Positions 42,996-54,223 of a stretch of DNA of 64,000 nt are shown here, in pieces. The translations under genes were made by a program, and so were the position numbers. The notes beneath the pieces were generated by a model that was not told where the DNA came from, ran no database searches, and worked only from the letters and a program-made list of their open reading frames with translations. Every line of letters starts with the position of its first letter. Positions within the stretch are counted from its first letter, which is position 1. The stretch comes from Prorocentrum cordatum (taxonomy: Eukaryota > Sar > Dinophyceae > Prorocentrales > Prorocentraceae), in the NCBI GenBank assembly GCA_963575745.1, contig CAUYUJ010019082.1:124001-188000 (forward strand), given 5' to 3'.

Positions 42996-45900
42996 TTATG
43001 ATGTGGTCTGCCGCTTGGTAGGGAAAGCGGGATATACCTCGGTTGAGTAGTGGTCGAGAATGTGGTCGAGGACGCCAGATGCAACATTCCAGATGTGTAC
43101 AAGGCACCTCCTGCAGGCCCATTCCGCGTTCCACTGCTGCCTGATCCATAGGGAGGGCATTAAGTCCCACGGTGGCAAGCCTGTCTGCTCGTTGCACATA
43201 GCTTCTGCCTCAGGGCGCCACATGAAGCATCCGAGAGCAGGACGGCCAAGTTTCCATTCAAGCAAGGGGGACCCGGGTGGACAGGTGTCGCACGTGGCTG
43301 AGTACATTTTGGTGCGGTGCGTTTCGGCACCGAACCTACCATCAGCGAGCCTGTGGGGTGGGAGGGTGGTACCGGCTCTTGATGGCTGGAAGGCGCGCGG
43401 CGCGCGCATGACGATGTCCTTCAGGGTGGAAGGAGTTGGAGCGTCGTTAGGACGTCCGAACCCGAGCGGTAGGCTAGTCAGTGAGGGGAGGGTCCGGGCT
43501 TTCTTGCGTGCGCGGTTCTCTTCCAGTCTGCGCTTGTACTCCTGCAGGCGCTGCTGCATAGTCTTCTTGGTACCGCCGTCAGCCTGGTTGGGGTCGGGGG
43601 CCTCAACTCCCCTTCTTTCCAGGGGCCTGACCCACCACAACTCGCAGAGCCATCTGCAGTTCTTTCCCTTTATGTATGCCTGCGCGCGGTTCTGTGCTAG
43701 CAGTTCACGCGTATCGTCGTCCTCCCAGGTGCCGGCTGCGCCCTGCAATCCCGTGTTGGCGCAGTCGTCGCAGTTGTAGCTGGCACTCTGCTGCAGCCTG
43801 CAGAATCTCTCATCACGCACTACAGGGGGGGAGAGCACTGTGCAGGGGGCTGGGGAGGCAGGGAGGTATTCGTCCAAGCGGCGGTTGGATATCGCGATCC
43901 CACCTCCGATGTATTCCAGGTCTGCCATGGTGTGTGGACTGCCGAGTCCCTCCTCTGATCCGACCAGCTCCTTGTGCAGCTGGCAGATGGAGCAGTCTCC
44001 TACGCTTAATTGGTTGACGTCCGCAGGTTGGACTATCACCTCAAGTACGCGCATGGGGGCCTCTAGGGTGAAGTCGTGCTCCAACATACCTGACCATGTC
44101 TGAGGGCAGTCGTGTGCGGATGCAGTAAGGTGGTGATATGCAAAGGTGGCCAGCGTTCTGATGTGGCGAATGACCTCCTCAATCTTGGCGTGGAGGGAGG
44201 CGAAGTTGGCTAGTTCGAAGCCCCAAGTGGCGGCAAACTGGCTGCGGAACTCCTTGTGGGCTTCCTGCCAGGGGAGACAGAGGCCCATCGCCGCTTCTAT
44301 GACGTCCCCCGTGGCTTCTGGATGTGGGAATGGCCAGAGCGTAGCGCGCGGTTCCCGCAATTGCAGCATCATCACCACCAGGAGGACTCTGAGCGTGGGG
44401 GTGCTGAGTGGGCGCCCGTCGCTGCCGCAGAGGGCGTGCGCGAGCGTTGATTCGATCTGCTCTGGGCGGAGCAATGCGTGCAAGTGATCCATCCCAGGGT
44501 GCACCCTGTGGCGTTTGCAGTTGCACGTGGCAGGGCTCCAGGCAGCAGGGAACTGGGGGAGCGTGCCAACGGGCGTGCACCTGCTTGAGGGCTTGGGGCG
44601 GCGGTTGTTACCAATAGCATGGGGCAGCGGGGGGAGCGAGGTCAGCGGGGCACTCAGTTGCGCCTCGTGCCAGGGAGTGCCCAGCCCCAGGAACCAGACC
44701 AAGGCTGCCCACGTCAAATTGTATACCAAGTTGCTGGCGTCGATCCCGAGTTCCACGTCCAAGCAATACCCGAGGTGGCTCCAGGCCTTCCGATCGAGGC
44801 TGCCCGGCTGCCTCGGGGTGGCACCCATGGACCACTGGTGGCGATGGAGCCTGGCCACGGTGTAGAGGATGACTCCCGCTGCTGGGTCGTCGACGAGCTT
44901 CTGCATGCTGTCTGCGATGGCTTCGCCGAGTTTGTCCCAGGAGAACAAAGGGTCAAGCGGGGCAGCGATGCGCTCCGCGAAGCTGTTCTCCATGGAGGTC
45001 TTGGCTTTCTCGATGGCGTCGTCTAGACCTTTTATGGTATCGTCCCCGGTGCGGGTGGGGGTCGCAAGGATCCATGTGGTCAGGTCCCTGATGGGGTCAA
45101 ATTCCTCATCGGTCTGCAGCCTTAGTCTTGTGCCCAGGTCGTCTCCTTTGAAGCGGATCCATGGTTTGGCAAATCTCCCGTACTCGGACAGCTCACGCAA
45201 GCGAGCCCCAGTGGCCGTGCCAAACACCCTTCCGTCCCCGATGATGACCACGTTGGTGGTGGCGCGGGTGATCGCGACGTTCACCCTGTTGGGGTTGTCC
45301 ATGAAACCCCAGTCATGCCATTTGTTGGACCGGGTGGTCAGGCATATGACTAGATCTGCCTCACCGCCCTGACTGGAGTCTATAGTGGAGACGGTTAGCT
45401 TGCCGCTAGCAAGGTGCCCCTCCGCAATTTGTCGCAGCCCAGGGAAACGCAGACCGATCCTGGTGAGGGGGGAGCTCCACTGTGCGAACACGCTCACGTG
45501 GTCCTTGGTGTCAGCGACGTATGCAGGGGGGTGCGCGGGGTGTCCGCCAGCCTTAGCTGATCCAGCCTTGCCCTTTCCCTTTGCCCTTGGCCTGCCCGAG
45601 GGCGCCGCTGATGCTTCTTCCTGACTGGGGCCAACCGTTCTCAAGGACTGCGCACTGTAGCTGGTGACCCAACACGACGCGCACGGTTGTGCCCTTCTTC
45701 ATGGCGGGCAGGAGTGCTCGTACGATGTCCACCGTTTGCGCGGCCTCCGGTAGGTTCGCGCATCCTGAGTGGAGTCTTGGGGTGACCTCGAGGGAGGGGT
45801 TATCGACAAGGAGGAAACGATGCCTTTCTTCAGGGTTATGGGGGGCCGGCGCGAGGTCCCGCAGCATCTTCTCCAAGTCCTCCGTGGGGGTGACCGTGGC

Positions 45901-48650
45901 TTCAGCGAGATCGAGCTTCGAGCCTTTTGTTGTCCCAGGGCAGTAGCTTCCGCCACGGTAGTCCTTCGATCAGTGGCCTTTGTGCGAACGGGTCGGTGAG
46001 TCCCGACCGTAGTGTTATTGTAGAAGGCGACATTGGGCCAGGACCGGAGCAGGGGGTGCATGCGATAGCAGAGGCTTAGTTACACCACGGCTGATGTTTC
46101 ATCTCCCAGGGCGTTGTGCAGCCGATCGAATGTGGAGAGGCACAGCCCGAGGTCGGCAGCCTTTCTGGAGAGGACGGTGGGGGGAAAATTGTTTGGGGTC
46201 GCCCACCAGCACCAGATGTCCGCCGGAATGGATGACGCTGTCGAGCGACATGGCTGCCATATGCTCATGGGCTTGTCCTGCCTCGTCGATGATGAGCAAG
46301 GCGACTGGTGCAGCATGCCTGAGGGCCTCCGCAGATTCGTGTGTCGCGATGATCGTCTTAGCATCCCTGAGCAGCTGTGCACGGAATGCGGTGAATTCCT
46401 TGGAGGATCCGCCATCGTGCGGGGGACGTTTGCGCGTTCTGTAGAAGTGCCCCCCCCTGGGGTGAGCGGGGCAAGTCTCTGCGCCACCCGGAATTCTTTG
46501 GCCAGACGGACGCATATGTTGGGGAAGCTTGTCCTATGTTTTAGTCTCGCCGCCTGGCGTGCACTCCCGAGGCCAATGGCGGGCTGATCCGCCGCTGTGT
46601 TGGACCCTGCGGTTAGTGCAACTACCTGCCCTTCAGGGAGTGAGTCGGCCCACGTGCCCATGGCGGCGACGGAGAAGACTGTCTTGCCGGTACCCGGGGG
46701 GCCATGTACGACTGTAACGTGTTGCTGCATGGTGGCAGCGAGGGCCCGCGTCGCGTCGTCATTGAGCTGGTGGCGCTTGGCGCCTTCGTCGAGGGTCAAA
46801 GCTGGGGGGGGGTCCCTGACCCGTTGAAATACCTGTCCAGTAGCATTGTCCACTTCGTGGTCGGAGAAGGGAGCGTCTGACGGCGCCTCGTTCGGCTGCT
46901 GCGAGTCGGCAGCACTACTGCTCACCACTGCGGGGGGCATGCCAGGAGACTGTGCCCTGATGGTGGCCCCTGCCCGTGAGAGGAGGGAGTTACCGCAGGC
47001 CCTGGTGTTCTCCACGTTGTTGGCCAGCGTCTTGTTCTTTCTGTCGGTAGTGCGGAAAGTGAGGAGGTAAGAGATGACGTCGAGTGGCGTGCCCGCAAGG
47101 TCTGCAGGGTACTGTTGCAACTTGTAGATTTCGCTGATGGAGGTAGAGATCCGCCAATACTGCAACCTAGGAGGTGCCTTGTCCAGCCTGTGCCAGCCGT
47201 CTCCCACCTTCTCTGGCTTGGGGTGCCTGACGTCAGCGTGGAACGTCCCGAATCTGTCCGTGTCGTATAAGGCCAAGGCTTAGTTGGTGGGGAACTTGGC
47301 TCCCTGTCGGAGGCCCAGAGCCTCGCAGTCATGCAAGGGGATGGTGCCTCCAAAGTCTGGCGGCCACAGAAGCTTGAGCGAGGCAACCTGATCCACAGTT
47401 GGGCTGGTGATGCTGAGAAGCAGCGCACGGGCTTCTTGTCCTGCATCCTGACCCCTGAGAAGGATCTTGAACTCCTGTGGCCATTGCAGGTGCAGCAGCA
47501 GCTTCCCCTCCTGGATGGGAAATGCATTGCGCAGCTTGTACTTGTCGAGGAGTACGCTGGGGGTCTGCTCGTCGATGGGGGTGACGGACACACCTAGCGC
47601 GCAGCTCTGCCTTCTGACCAGGTCTGTTCTGGTCTTGGCGAAGCCGTCCCATACAGTTTCGGTGGCTGCCATGCACTCGGTCCAAGCAAGCCTGTCGACG
47701 GTGGTTCCTCTTTGTCGTTGATCTTGTTCCCAATGTTTTGGAAGGTTCATTCCCGGGTGGACCGAGCCCATGGGAGTGTGGAGGAGGAACTGGGCTGCGG
47801 GGCTGTTGGTGGGGACAGCGAATAGACGGGTGATGTCGTCTGCTGCTGCGGCCGCTGATGACTCTATTATTGCCTGCCTGCTCAGGGGGGGAGATCGTCC
47901 GGCCAGTCATCTTCACCCTCGCGCACGGGCCTGGTCCGATCCATTGAGTCCTGAGAGGAGGCTCTGCTGGACACATTGGCCCGTCTCTCCCGCGGGAGCA
48001 GTGAGGTGGACGGCCGCCCGAGTGAGGCGGGGGGCGCGTCTGTCGGGGGCGGATGCGGCGGTGCCGCGCCTCCCTAAGCTCTGGCCGTGCTCCAGGGTGC
48101 CCCCCCGACCCCCTCGATACTGGCTGGGCGGTCGTAGGTCCGTCGAGTGTACGGTGTCAGCGGAGGTGGAGAAGTCGAACGGGTCGTCGCGGTACGGGAA
48201 GTTGACCGGGACGTAGTCCCAGTCCTCTGGGAAGGTCCACCCTGGCAGGTGTGGCAGTGGGCCCACCTTCACTGGGCCTGGCAGCTCCCAGCCGGGCCAG
48301 AAGTGTCTGTCGATGGTGCGCCTGGTCACCTGGTCGAGGTTTTTACCCAGGGTCCTGGTCCAGAGGTTGTTTTGATCAGTATACAACCTGGGGTCAGGCC
48401 ATCCGGTGCCTTTCTGCTTCTCTGCTTCCTTGGCGTGGTTTCCTCCCAGGAGGTGTTCTTTGCCTTCGCAGTACCTCTGGCACACCTCGCACCACCAGCA
48501 CCATTCATGGTTGAAGTGTGCCCACCTGAGCCATGGGCACTCGCGCGCACGGAAGTGACAAAGGCCATCTATCTTGCCCGGGCCTTCTGCACAGGGGGCG
48601 GTGGGGGAAGGCCAGTGGACCAGTGGCCCGTTATTGCTCTTCTTCGTCAT
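42996..48650 (-). pseudogene. UPF1-like superfamily 1 helicase with U1-type zinc finger
   Basis: The start Met (48650) begins MTKKSNNGP, after an 88-bp spacer. A U1/matrin-type zinc finger is at about 48440-48500 (CEVC ... H-L-L-G-G-N-H). Helicase motifs follow in order: Walker A GPPGTGKT (near 46681-46703); Walker B LLIIDEAGQAHE (about 46264-46300); GDPKQF (near 46195); YRMHP (near 46045); motif V TIDSSQGGEAD and motif VI NRVNVAITRA (both in the 882-residue frame 42996-45644). This is the UPF1/SMUBP2 pattern: ATP-driven 5'-3' unwinding of RNA or DNA. A long C-terminal part of about 600 residues has scattered Cys/His pairs. The frame is broken at 47885 (G7), 46450 (C8) and 46179 (G6), and by in-frame TAA at 47280 and 46080. 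With those five sites set aside the motif set is complete. Confidence 0.85.
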
Positions 48651-48738
48651 CCTGGAGAAAGGGAGGGCGCAGCCAAGAGCCGCAGCACTGGTAAATGTGA
48701 GAGGCGGATGACGAACTTGAGCCGCAGAAGCAATGACC
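48651..48738 (-). promoter_or_regulatory. 88-bp spacer with repeated 20-bp motif before the helicase ORF
   Basis: The motif at 48667-48686 (minus sense CTGCGGCTCTTGGCTGCGC plus C) lies 16 bp upstream of the helicase start codon. The same core occurs five times at 39.3-40.0 kb beyond the 3' end of the unit. It could be an internal translation or trans-splicing signal, or a common repeat. No AG-rich ribosome-binding site is expected in a eukaryote. Confidence 0.35.
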
Positions 48739-49620
48739 TCAGTTGTCGCGGGGATCGACCGATCGGCGATCCGATCGGAGCGGGGCAGGGGGGAGAGAAG
48801 GGGAGGGAGGCTTTTCCAGCAGGACCGCGGCCGCGGCCGCTTCCGCGGGGTTGCATAGGTTAGTCTCCCGTAAGTCCAGGCAGGGAAAATGCGCGGGCCA
48901 GGTGGGGGCATCGCACGCCCAGTGTATGCGTGTGGTGACGGCAGTCACGCCTTCCTTGCGGAGGGCGTCGGCCCAGTAAACCCCGATGGTGGCAAGGCTG
49001 TCCGCGGCCTTGTTTAGCCTCCGTCTGACCGCTTGCCAAGTGAGCACCCAGCCTGCTCCTTCCGCCTGCCCGAGGGCGTCCTCCATCTGCCGGGCCAGGT
49101 GAAGCCTTCGGTACCTGGCGGCACCGGCGCCGTATCGGACCGCGGCGAGGTTGTCGCCAACAATCCTGGCTGCCCGAATTGGGCCCTTGAGGTGGGAAAG
49201 CAGTGCCAGCCCAGCTCGGCAGCCTGCCATTTCCGCTATCTGTGCGCTGTCACAATCGGGGAGTGCAACGATGGCGATGGCCAGGGCCCGGGGAGAGCCG
49301 GTGGTGGGGTTGTGGTGCCGCAGGATGGTCCCTGCGCCGGAGACCTTGTCCGCGCCTTCGATGGACCTGGCGCCACCGTCAAAGGTGACCTCATAGGGCC
49401 ATTGGGTAGAGTTGGAGTCGGGGAAGGGCGAACTACGGACTCTGACCTTGTCGCCGGGCTCCAGGCTCGCGTTAGCGATCAGCGTGGTGGCGTGGAACCC
49501 GCGCCCGACAGAAGACGGAGGACCAGTTGGCAATGGGAAAGTCGTCGGTCCTAGGGCAAGGGAACCACCCGTTTCCTGGGGGCATCCATGCAGCCCGCGT
49601 CTGGGGCGCTCGCAGGACAA
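48739..49620 (-). CDS. RNase H domain, C-terminal end of the retroelement polyprotein
   Basis: The frame ends with a stop at 48739. Type I RNase H residues: Asp in VTFDGGAR (codon near 49378), Glu in QIAEMAGCRAGLAL, Asp in RIVGDNLAAVRYG, and Asp in LNKAADSLATIG. All four acidic positions are present. The domain removes template RNA after cDNA synthesis. A C-terminal Ala/Pro tail of about 60 residues follows. It is preceded by the zinc-finger segment in a different frame. Confidence 0.85.
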   Translation of the reverse strand: MSCERPRRGLHGCPQETGGSLALGPTTFPLPTGPPSSVGRGFHATTLIANASLEPGDKVRVRSSPFPDSNSTQWPYEVTFDGGARSIEGADKVSGAGTILRHHNPTTGSPRALAIAIVALPDCDSAQIAEMAGCRAGLALLSHLKGPIRAARIVGDNLAAVRYGAGAARYRRLHLARQMEDALGQAEGAGWVLTWQAVRRRLNKAADSLATIGVYWADALRKEGVTAVTTRIHWACDAPTWPAHFPCLDLRETNLCNPAEAAAAAVLLEKPPSPSLPPAPLRSDRRSVDPRDN

Positions 49621-50299
49621 CGATTATATCCCCCGGTCTGTGGTGTCTGGTGACAACTGGGAGCCTGCGAATCTCACCTCCGGCCCTGCGGGTATGCCGC
49701 TGCATGTGGGGCCTAGCGGCTCCACAGATCGCTCTTTCGGGGGCGGTGCACGGGTTGCAAGTACTGCAGGTGTCGCGCATGACGGACCAGACAGCTGTCT
49801 CGTCTGGGTTGCCGCTCCTCGGGGGTTCGTCCACCCCTTGTCCCTCATCCTCGCTGTCACCTTGCTGGTCGACGTCGGCAGCCACTATGTCGTGCAGAAT
49901 GAGTCTGGCGGCATCGACGGCATTAAGGGGGGTGGCTGTGAGGTTGACGCAGCACCTGAAGGAAACTTGATGTAACACTTTCGCAAGCAAGGGTTGGTGT
50001 TCGCCACTGCTGGTGATTGCTTGGGCGAGGGTCGGTGGGTCGTCAGGGCCCCTGACGGTGCACCAGGCTAGTGCCGCGGCTGGGCACCAGTGCCACACGT
50101 GTTCCGTGGTCGCTTCTCCGAGCCCACAGAGTGGGCATCGTCCGTATGGTCCGCTTCTGTTGGGCGGTTGTAGGTGGCCCCGAGAGCGTGCGCATGCTTC
50201 TGCTTGGTCCCGAAGGGGGGGGGGGGGGGGATAATGTCCGGAGGCAGCGCTTGCCAGAGAGCGGATGCATGTGGGCCTGGGCCGATGCCTCTCGTGCAC
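49472..50299 (-). pseudogene. post-RT zinc-finger segment of the retroelement polyprotein
   Basis: Contains CPLCGLGEATTEHVWHWC, a C-x2-C-x8-H-x4-C finger of the kind found after RT in many LINEs (near 50095-50150), where it helps nucleic-acid binding during target-primed reverse transcription. The segment continues with ordered text to RNase H. A G16 run at 50215-50230 coincides with the frame break upstream. Confidence 0.7.
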
Positions 50300-50539
50300 C
50301 AGGCTGCGCCTTCATCATCGGGCCCGGCCGTGATCCACGCGTTCCTGGCTGGTGCTCCACATGAACCTGCGTGGTCTCCTTTCGTCGTCACCCCGCCGTC
50401 TTGCCGAGCCGGGTAGACCGTTGCATAGGACACGGATCACGTGGTGCGCTTCAATGAAAGAGGCGCAGTGGTGCAGCAACTGGAATTCTTCCCCGTTGGA
50501 AGGTTGCCATATCCTCCCTTGGCTGGTGTCCGGGAGCCA

Positions 50540-52821
50540 TCATGAGAGGTTGCGGCTGTGCATCTGGGCCCATGCAGCCGCATAGGTGATCCTGCCAAAA
50601 TGTTTGCCTTCAAGGAGATCGGGCTGTTGATTAACACGCTGCAGGGCTCGGGCGGCCTTTCGTTCTGAGATCATCTTGGGCCTGGGGGGGGGCACCTCAG
50701 GCTCCCGAGCTGCTTGGCTTGCCCATCTCAGCAATTTGTTCCACCTGTTCCTGGCGCGCTTCCTGACAGGAACGGGACCCCAGAAGTCGTTAAGGGCGTG
50801 TGCTCTGGCTGCGACCGCGCGGGCAGTCGCGACCGGGCACCTGGGGGCGCCCTGCACTTGGAAGCGCATGCCCACTCCCGTGAGGACGTAGTCGGGGACT
50901 CAGGAGGACCCGGCCAGACCAAGCGCAGTCCTTAGCTGGCCGCGTAATTCGCGCTCCTGCACGACGTCGGGGAGGGCGTCGCGGGCAGCGCACGGCGCCA
51001 GGGCGACAAGATGCGCGTTCCAGGCGGCTGCAGTGCGCGAGGGGGACATTCTTGCCAGGTGCAGGGCCATGGCTCTTTCTCTGATCTTGGGAGGGGGACG
51101 GTCCCATGTGCCTTTGCCTAGGGCGTCTTCCTGCCCTTTGGTGAGCCCTCCGTTCAGGGGGGGCTCATCGCCTTCCGCTGCGCGGGAAACGACTACTGCC
51201 CCCAGGTAGGGCCACTGGTCCCGTTCTGAGGGCCCTCCGAATGGGGTGTGCCCCATGAGGGCACGCCACCACTTGTGGTTTCCGGCAGGGACGAGGACTG
51301 TCTTGAAAGTGCAGTTGCAAGGGCGCTGATAGGGGGTGCACCAGTTGGGTCGGCCCTGCCCTGTGCTGCTTTCCACGAGTGCCTGGATGAGCGCGCTGGG
51401 GAGCCCAGAGATAATCACGTTGTCACCGTCCTGTTCGTAATGGACGGGTGCCTCTTCCAGCGCGGCTCTGAGTGCTGCGGAGTCTGCGGTGCGGATTCTT
51501 CTGCAACGGTGGGCCTCGACCAGGAGTCCAGCAGCCTTGGCGGCCCAGGGAAGGGCAATGGCCGCACGTAGAGCCTGTTTCGTTGTGCTGAGTAGGGCAG
51601 CAAGGTCGTCAACGCAGGCGGGGTCGTCGTCGCCTGTGATGGAGGAGATCGCTGAGATGAGGGGGTCGTACCCCGTGCTCCAGAGAAGCGGGGAGGCGGT
51701 GCCGCCCATCCCAACCGATCTCAGCAAACGTCGCTCGGGTCCTTTTGTACTTGTCCCTGCATATCTGTACCCTTCGTTCGGCAACCAACGAGTTGAGGGC
51801 TTGCAGCATCCACGAAGAGAGCTTCCACCTACGGAGGAGGCTATCCACCCATTGAAGTGATATTCTCTCAAAGGCCTTATTTTGGTCGCAGAAGATGACT
51901 GCCGCGCCAGGAGCACTCCCTAGTGCAGTGGCGGCGTGGTTGACGAATGCCTCGACGGCGGCGGTGTGTCGGCCCAAGGGTGCGGCCCAGGCTAGGCCTG
52001 GTTCAGATGGGGGCTTGGGGGGGGATCCCAGCTGCAGGGTCACCTTCGTGATGTTGGGGCCGCACTGTCCTCCTCGCTTGGCTGCCTGGTTAGGGTTGAA
52101 GAGCGGTTCGACTGCCGGACCTATTAGGTCGGCCAGGGAGGCCCCATACAGCCGTCGAATGCAAGTGGGCAGCTGGAGCGGTCTCATGTGGTTGGGGGAT
52201 TCAGCACCGGGCTTCTTCCCGATCCACACAAGCAGGTCAACAGAGGGCCCTAACACCTCCTCGATGAGTGCCGGGTTGAGGTCGGCGGCGTGCCGCGCCT
52301 GGGCGATGAGGCAAGCTACGAATCTGGCCCCGGGATGATATGCTTCGCACGGCACACCGTCCACCCCTGGGGCGCTCCCACCGGGGGGCGAGGACGATGG
52401 CTGCCAATCTTGCCCAATTTGGTCTGGGCCTGTCTGTGACCTCGATGCCGGGGTTACGCTGGAAGTATAGGTCGAGTAGTCTCCTGGCGGAGTCCGGGAG
52501 CGGGGGGGCAGAGTGCCATATCGCGCTGCGGCTGTCCCAGAGAACGTTGTCGATCTGGTTGGGCCTGTCGTGCCACGTGCCGTTCTGGTCACGTACACCT
52601 AGGATGGCATGGGTCTTCTTGCATATCTCCCGCCCCGTCCTGTAGTGGGCTGCCAGGGGCGAGCGCTCCGCACCAGGTCCTCTTTGTGATGGGGACAGCC
52701 TAGCTGCTCTTCTCTGAGTAACCTCGGCGTCCCACGTTCTGAGCCACCGGCCTGCCTGTTCTGGGGAGAGGTCTTGCCCGTCCCAGCCATGCTCGTAAAG
52801 CCAAGCCGCCAGGGCTCCCAC
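50540..52821 (-). pseudogene. reverse transcriptase of the giant retroelement
   Basis: Three main frames: 52237-52821 (lead-in), 51609-52598 and 50900-51916. Motifs: APGVDGVPCEAYHP, the segment LLVWIGKKPG ... MRPLQLPTCIRRLYG (fingers), VIFCDQNKAFERI (palm motif A with catalytic Asp, about 51862-51900), GMGGTASPLLW (motif B), and ACVDDLAALL (motif C, CVDD, about 51600-51625). This is non-LTR-type RT; a Cys before VDD is unusual but the two Asp are intact. The thumb continues to 50540. Frame breaks near 51750 and 50890. Its neighbours (endonuclease before, zinc finger and RNase H after) match a LINE polyprotein. Confidence 0.88.
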
Positions 52822-52949
52822 AAGGCGTGTCGTCTCGCTCTTCTGGCTGGCCGAGGCGAGCAGGAGGCCGGGCGAGGCGCGCGTCCTGTGGGTTTTTCAT
52901 TTTCTCCATCAGTCCAGCAATGCAGAGGAGAGAGCGTGCCTGCCGAATC

Positions 52950-54120
52950 TCATGAGAGTATGGAGGACAGGTGGGTTGAGGCTACCGTCCAGCGCCCTCC
53001 CATCAGCGCTCTGCTGCGCACTGGGGGGGGGGTGCTGAGAGAGGCGTCGCCGTCGTCGTTGTCAATGTGCCAGTCGGGGAATCCGCCCGGGCAGGCTGGT
53101 CTGACCCAGTCGATCGGCTGGAGGAGGCCGCTGGGGTTGACGGGCGGGACTCCGAGGGAGAGCTCCAGGTGGGCGTGGAGCTGGCGAAGTTCCGCGTGTG
53201 CAGCGGTGGGGAGGTTACTGAGGTCCGCAGCCCTTATATTATCGTCTCTTCTGGCCCTCCTCGCCCCCTGCGGTTCGAGTGAGATGAGGGCGTGGTCCGA
53301 CAGCGTGAGTCTCCAAAGCTTACGGGGCTCGTATGCGTAGATATGCCGGACTGGGCATGCAAACATGTCGATCTGCGATTCGCTCTCCTTGTCGATTTGG
53401 GTGGGACCGGGCATGTGCATGGCGGCTGAGCCGGAACTTGTAAGAACGTCCCTCAGAAGGGCTGCGGCCTCCACCTCCCCGTCTCTTGGGTGGTTAAGCT
53501 GCAGGTTGACGCCCCTGCCCCAGTAGGTGTCGAGTGGCTCCCAATGCTCCGCCGCTACTGCGATTCCTGATAGGGTGTCCTCCTTTCTGGCAGGAGGGAG
53601 GTACACTGACACCATCCGAAATCTCTTCTCGCCATGCTGGACAATCGCGGCAATGGCGCATCCAGGGACTAAGATCTGCTGCTCCAGGAAGGAGATACCA
53701 TGGGGGAAGAGGACGCCGATTCCTCCGGCGAGTCCTCCGGTCGGCCCAGGGTACCCGGGGGAGGCCACTAGAGTCCTCGCGGGAAACATGGTTCTCCATA
53801 CCTCTGCCTCATGCTCCGACCAGTGCGTCTCTTGGATCAGGGCGATCCTCTTATTCATCGTGACCTGGGCCAGGAGCGCGTGTTTGATTTGGTTCTTTGC
53901 TGCGGTGCAGCTTCGGAGGTATCTTACGCTCCAGCAGCTGATCCTGGGCAGGCTGCTAGCGGGGGTGGCGTCAAGGGCCCGTGTCACGTCATCTAGTGTG
54001 AGGCTACCGCACATTGTGTTCCATGTGGGCTGCCTCCAGGGGTCGGTGTAAAGGAGGGGCCAAAGGCTCCTCGGTCCGCGAACCTTGTGCTGGCATAGGG
54101 CTTCGAGTGCTCTATTGAGC
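52950..54120 (-). pseudogene. AP-like endonuclease of the giant retroelement
   Basis: Contained in the open frame 52950-54461. Landmarks: IALIQETHWSEHE (catalytic Glu, about 53804-53845), GGLAGGIGVLFP, FRMVSVYLPP, GRGVNLQLNHPRDGE at the position of GGDxN (near 53485-53525, Asp not present), SQIDMFACPV, and LSDHALISL (catalytic Asp-His, about 53280-53305). The fold is the exonuclease-endonuclease-phosphatase type that nicks DNA to prime reverse transcription. After the domain a linker leads to RT. The frame is continuous across the whole domain, so the GDxN change is not a frame artefact. Confidence 0.82.
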
Positions 54121-54223
54121 GCGTTTCGTGCCTGCATCCAGGCGTGGGCGCGCGGCCCCGGCACAAGGGCGTGGCGGGGGGGGCCCAGCGCTTGGTGGAG
54201 CGCGGTGGGGCCCTCGGCGGAAT

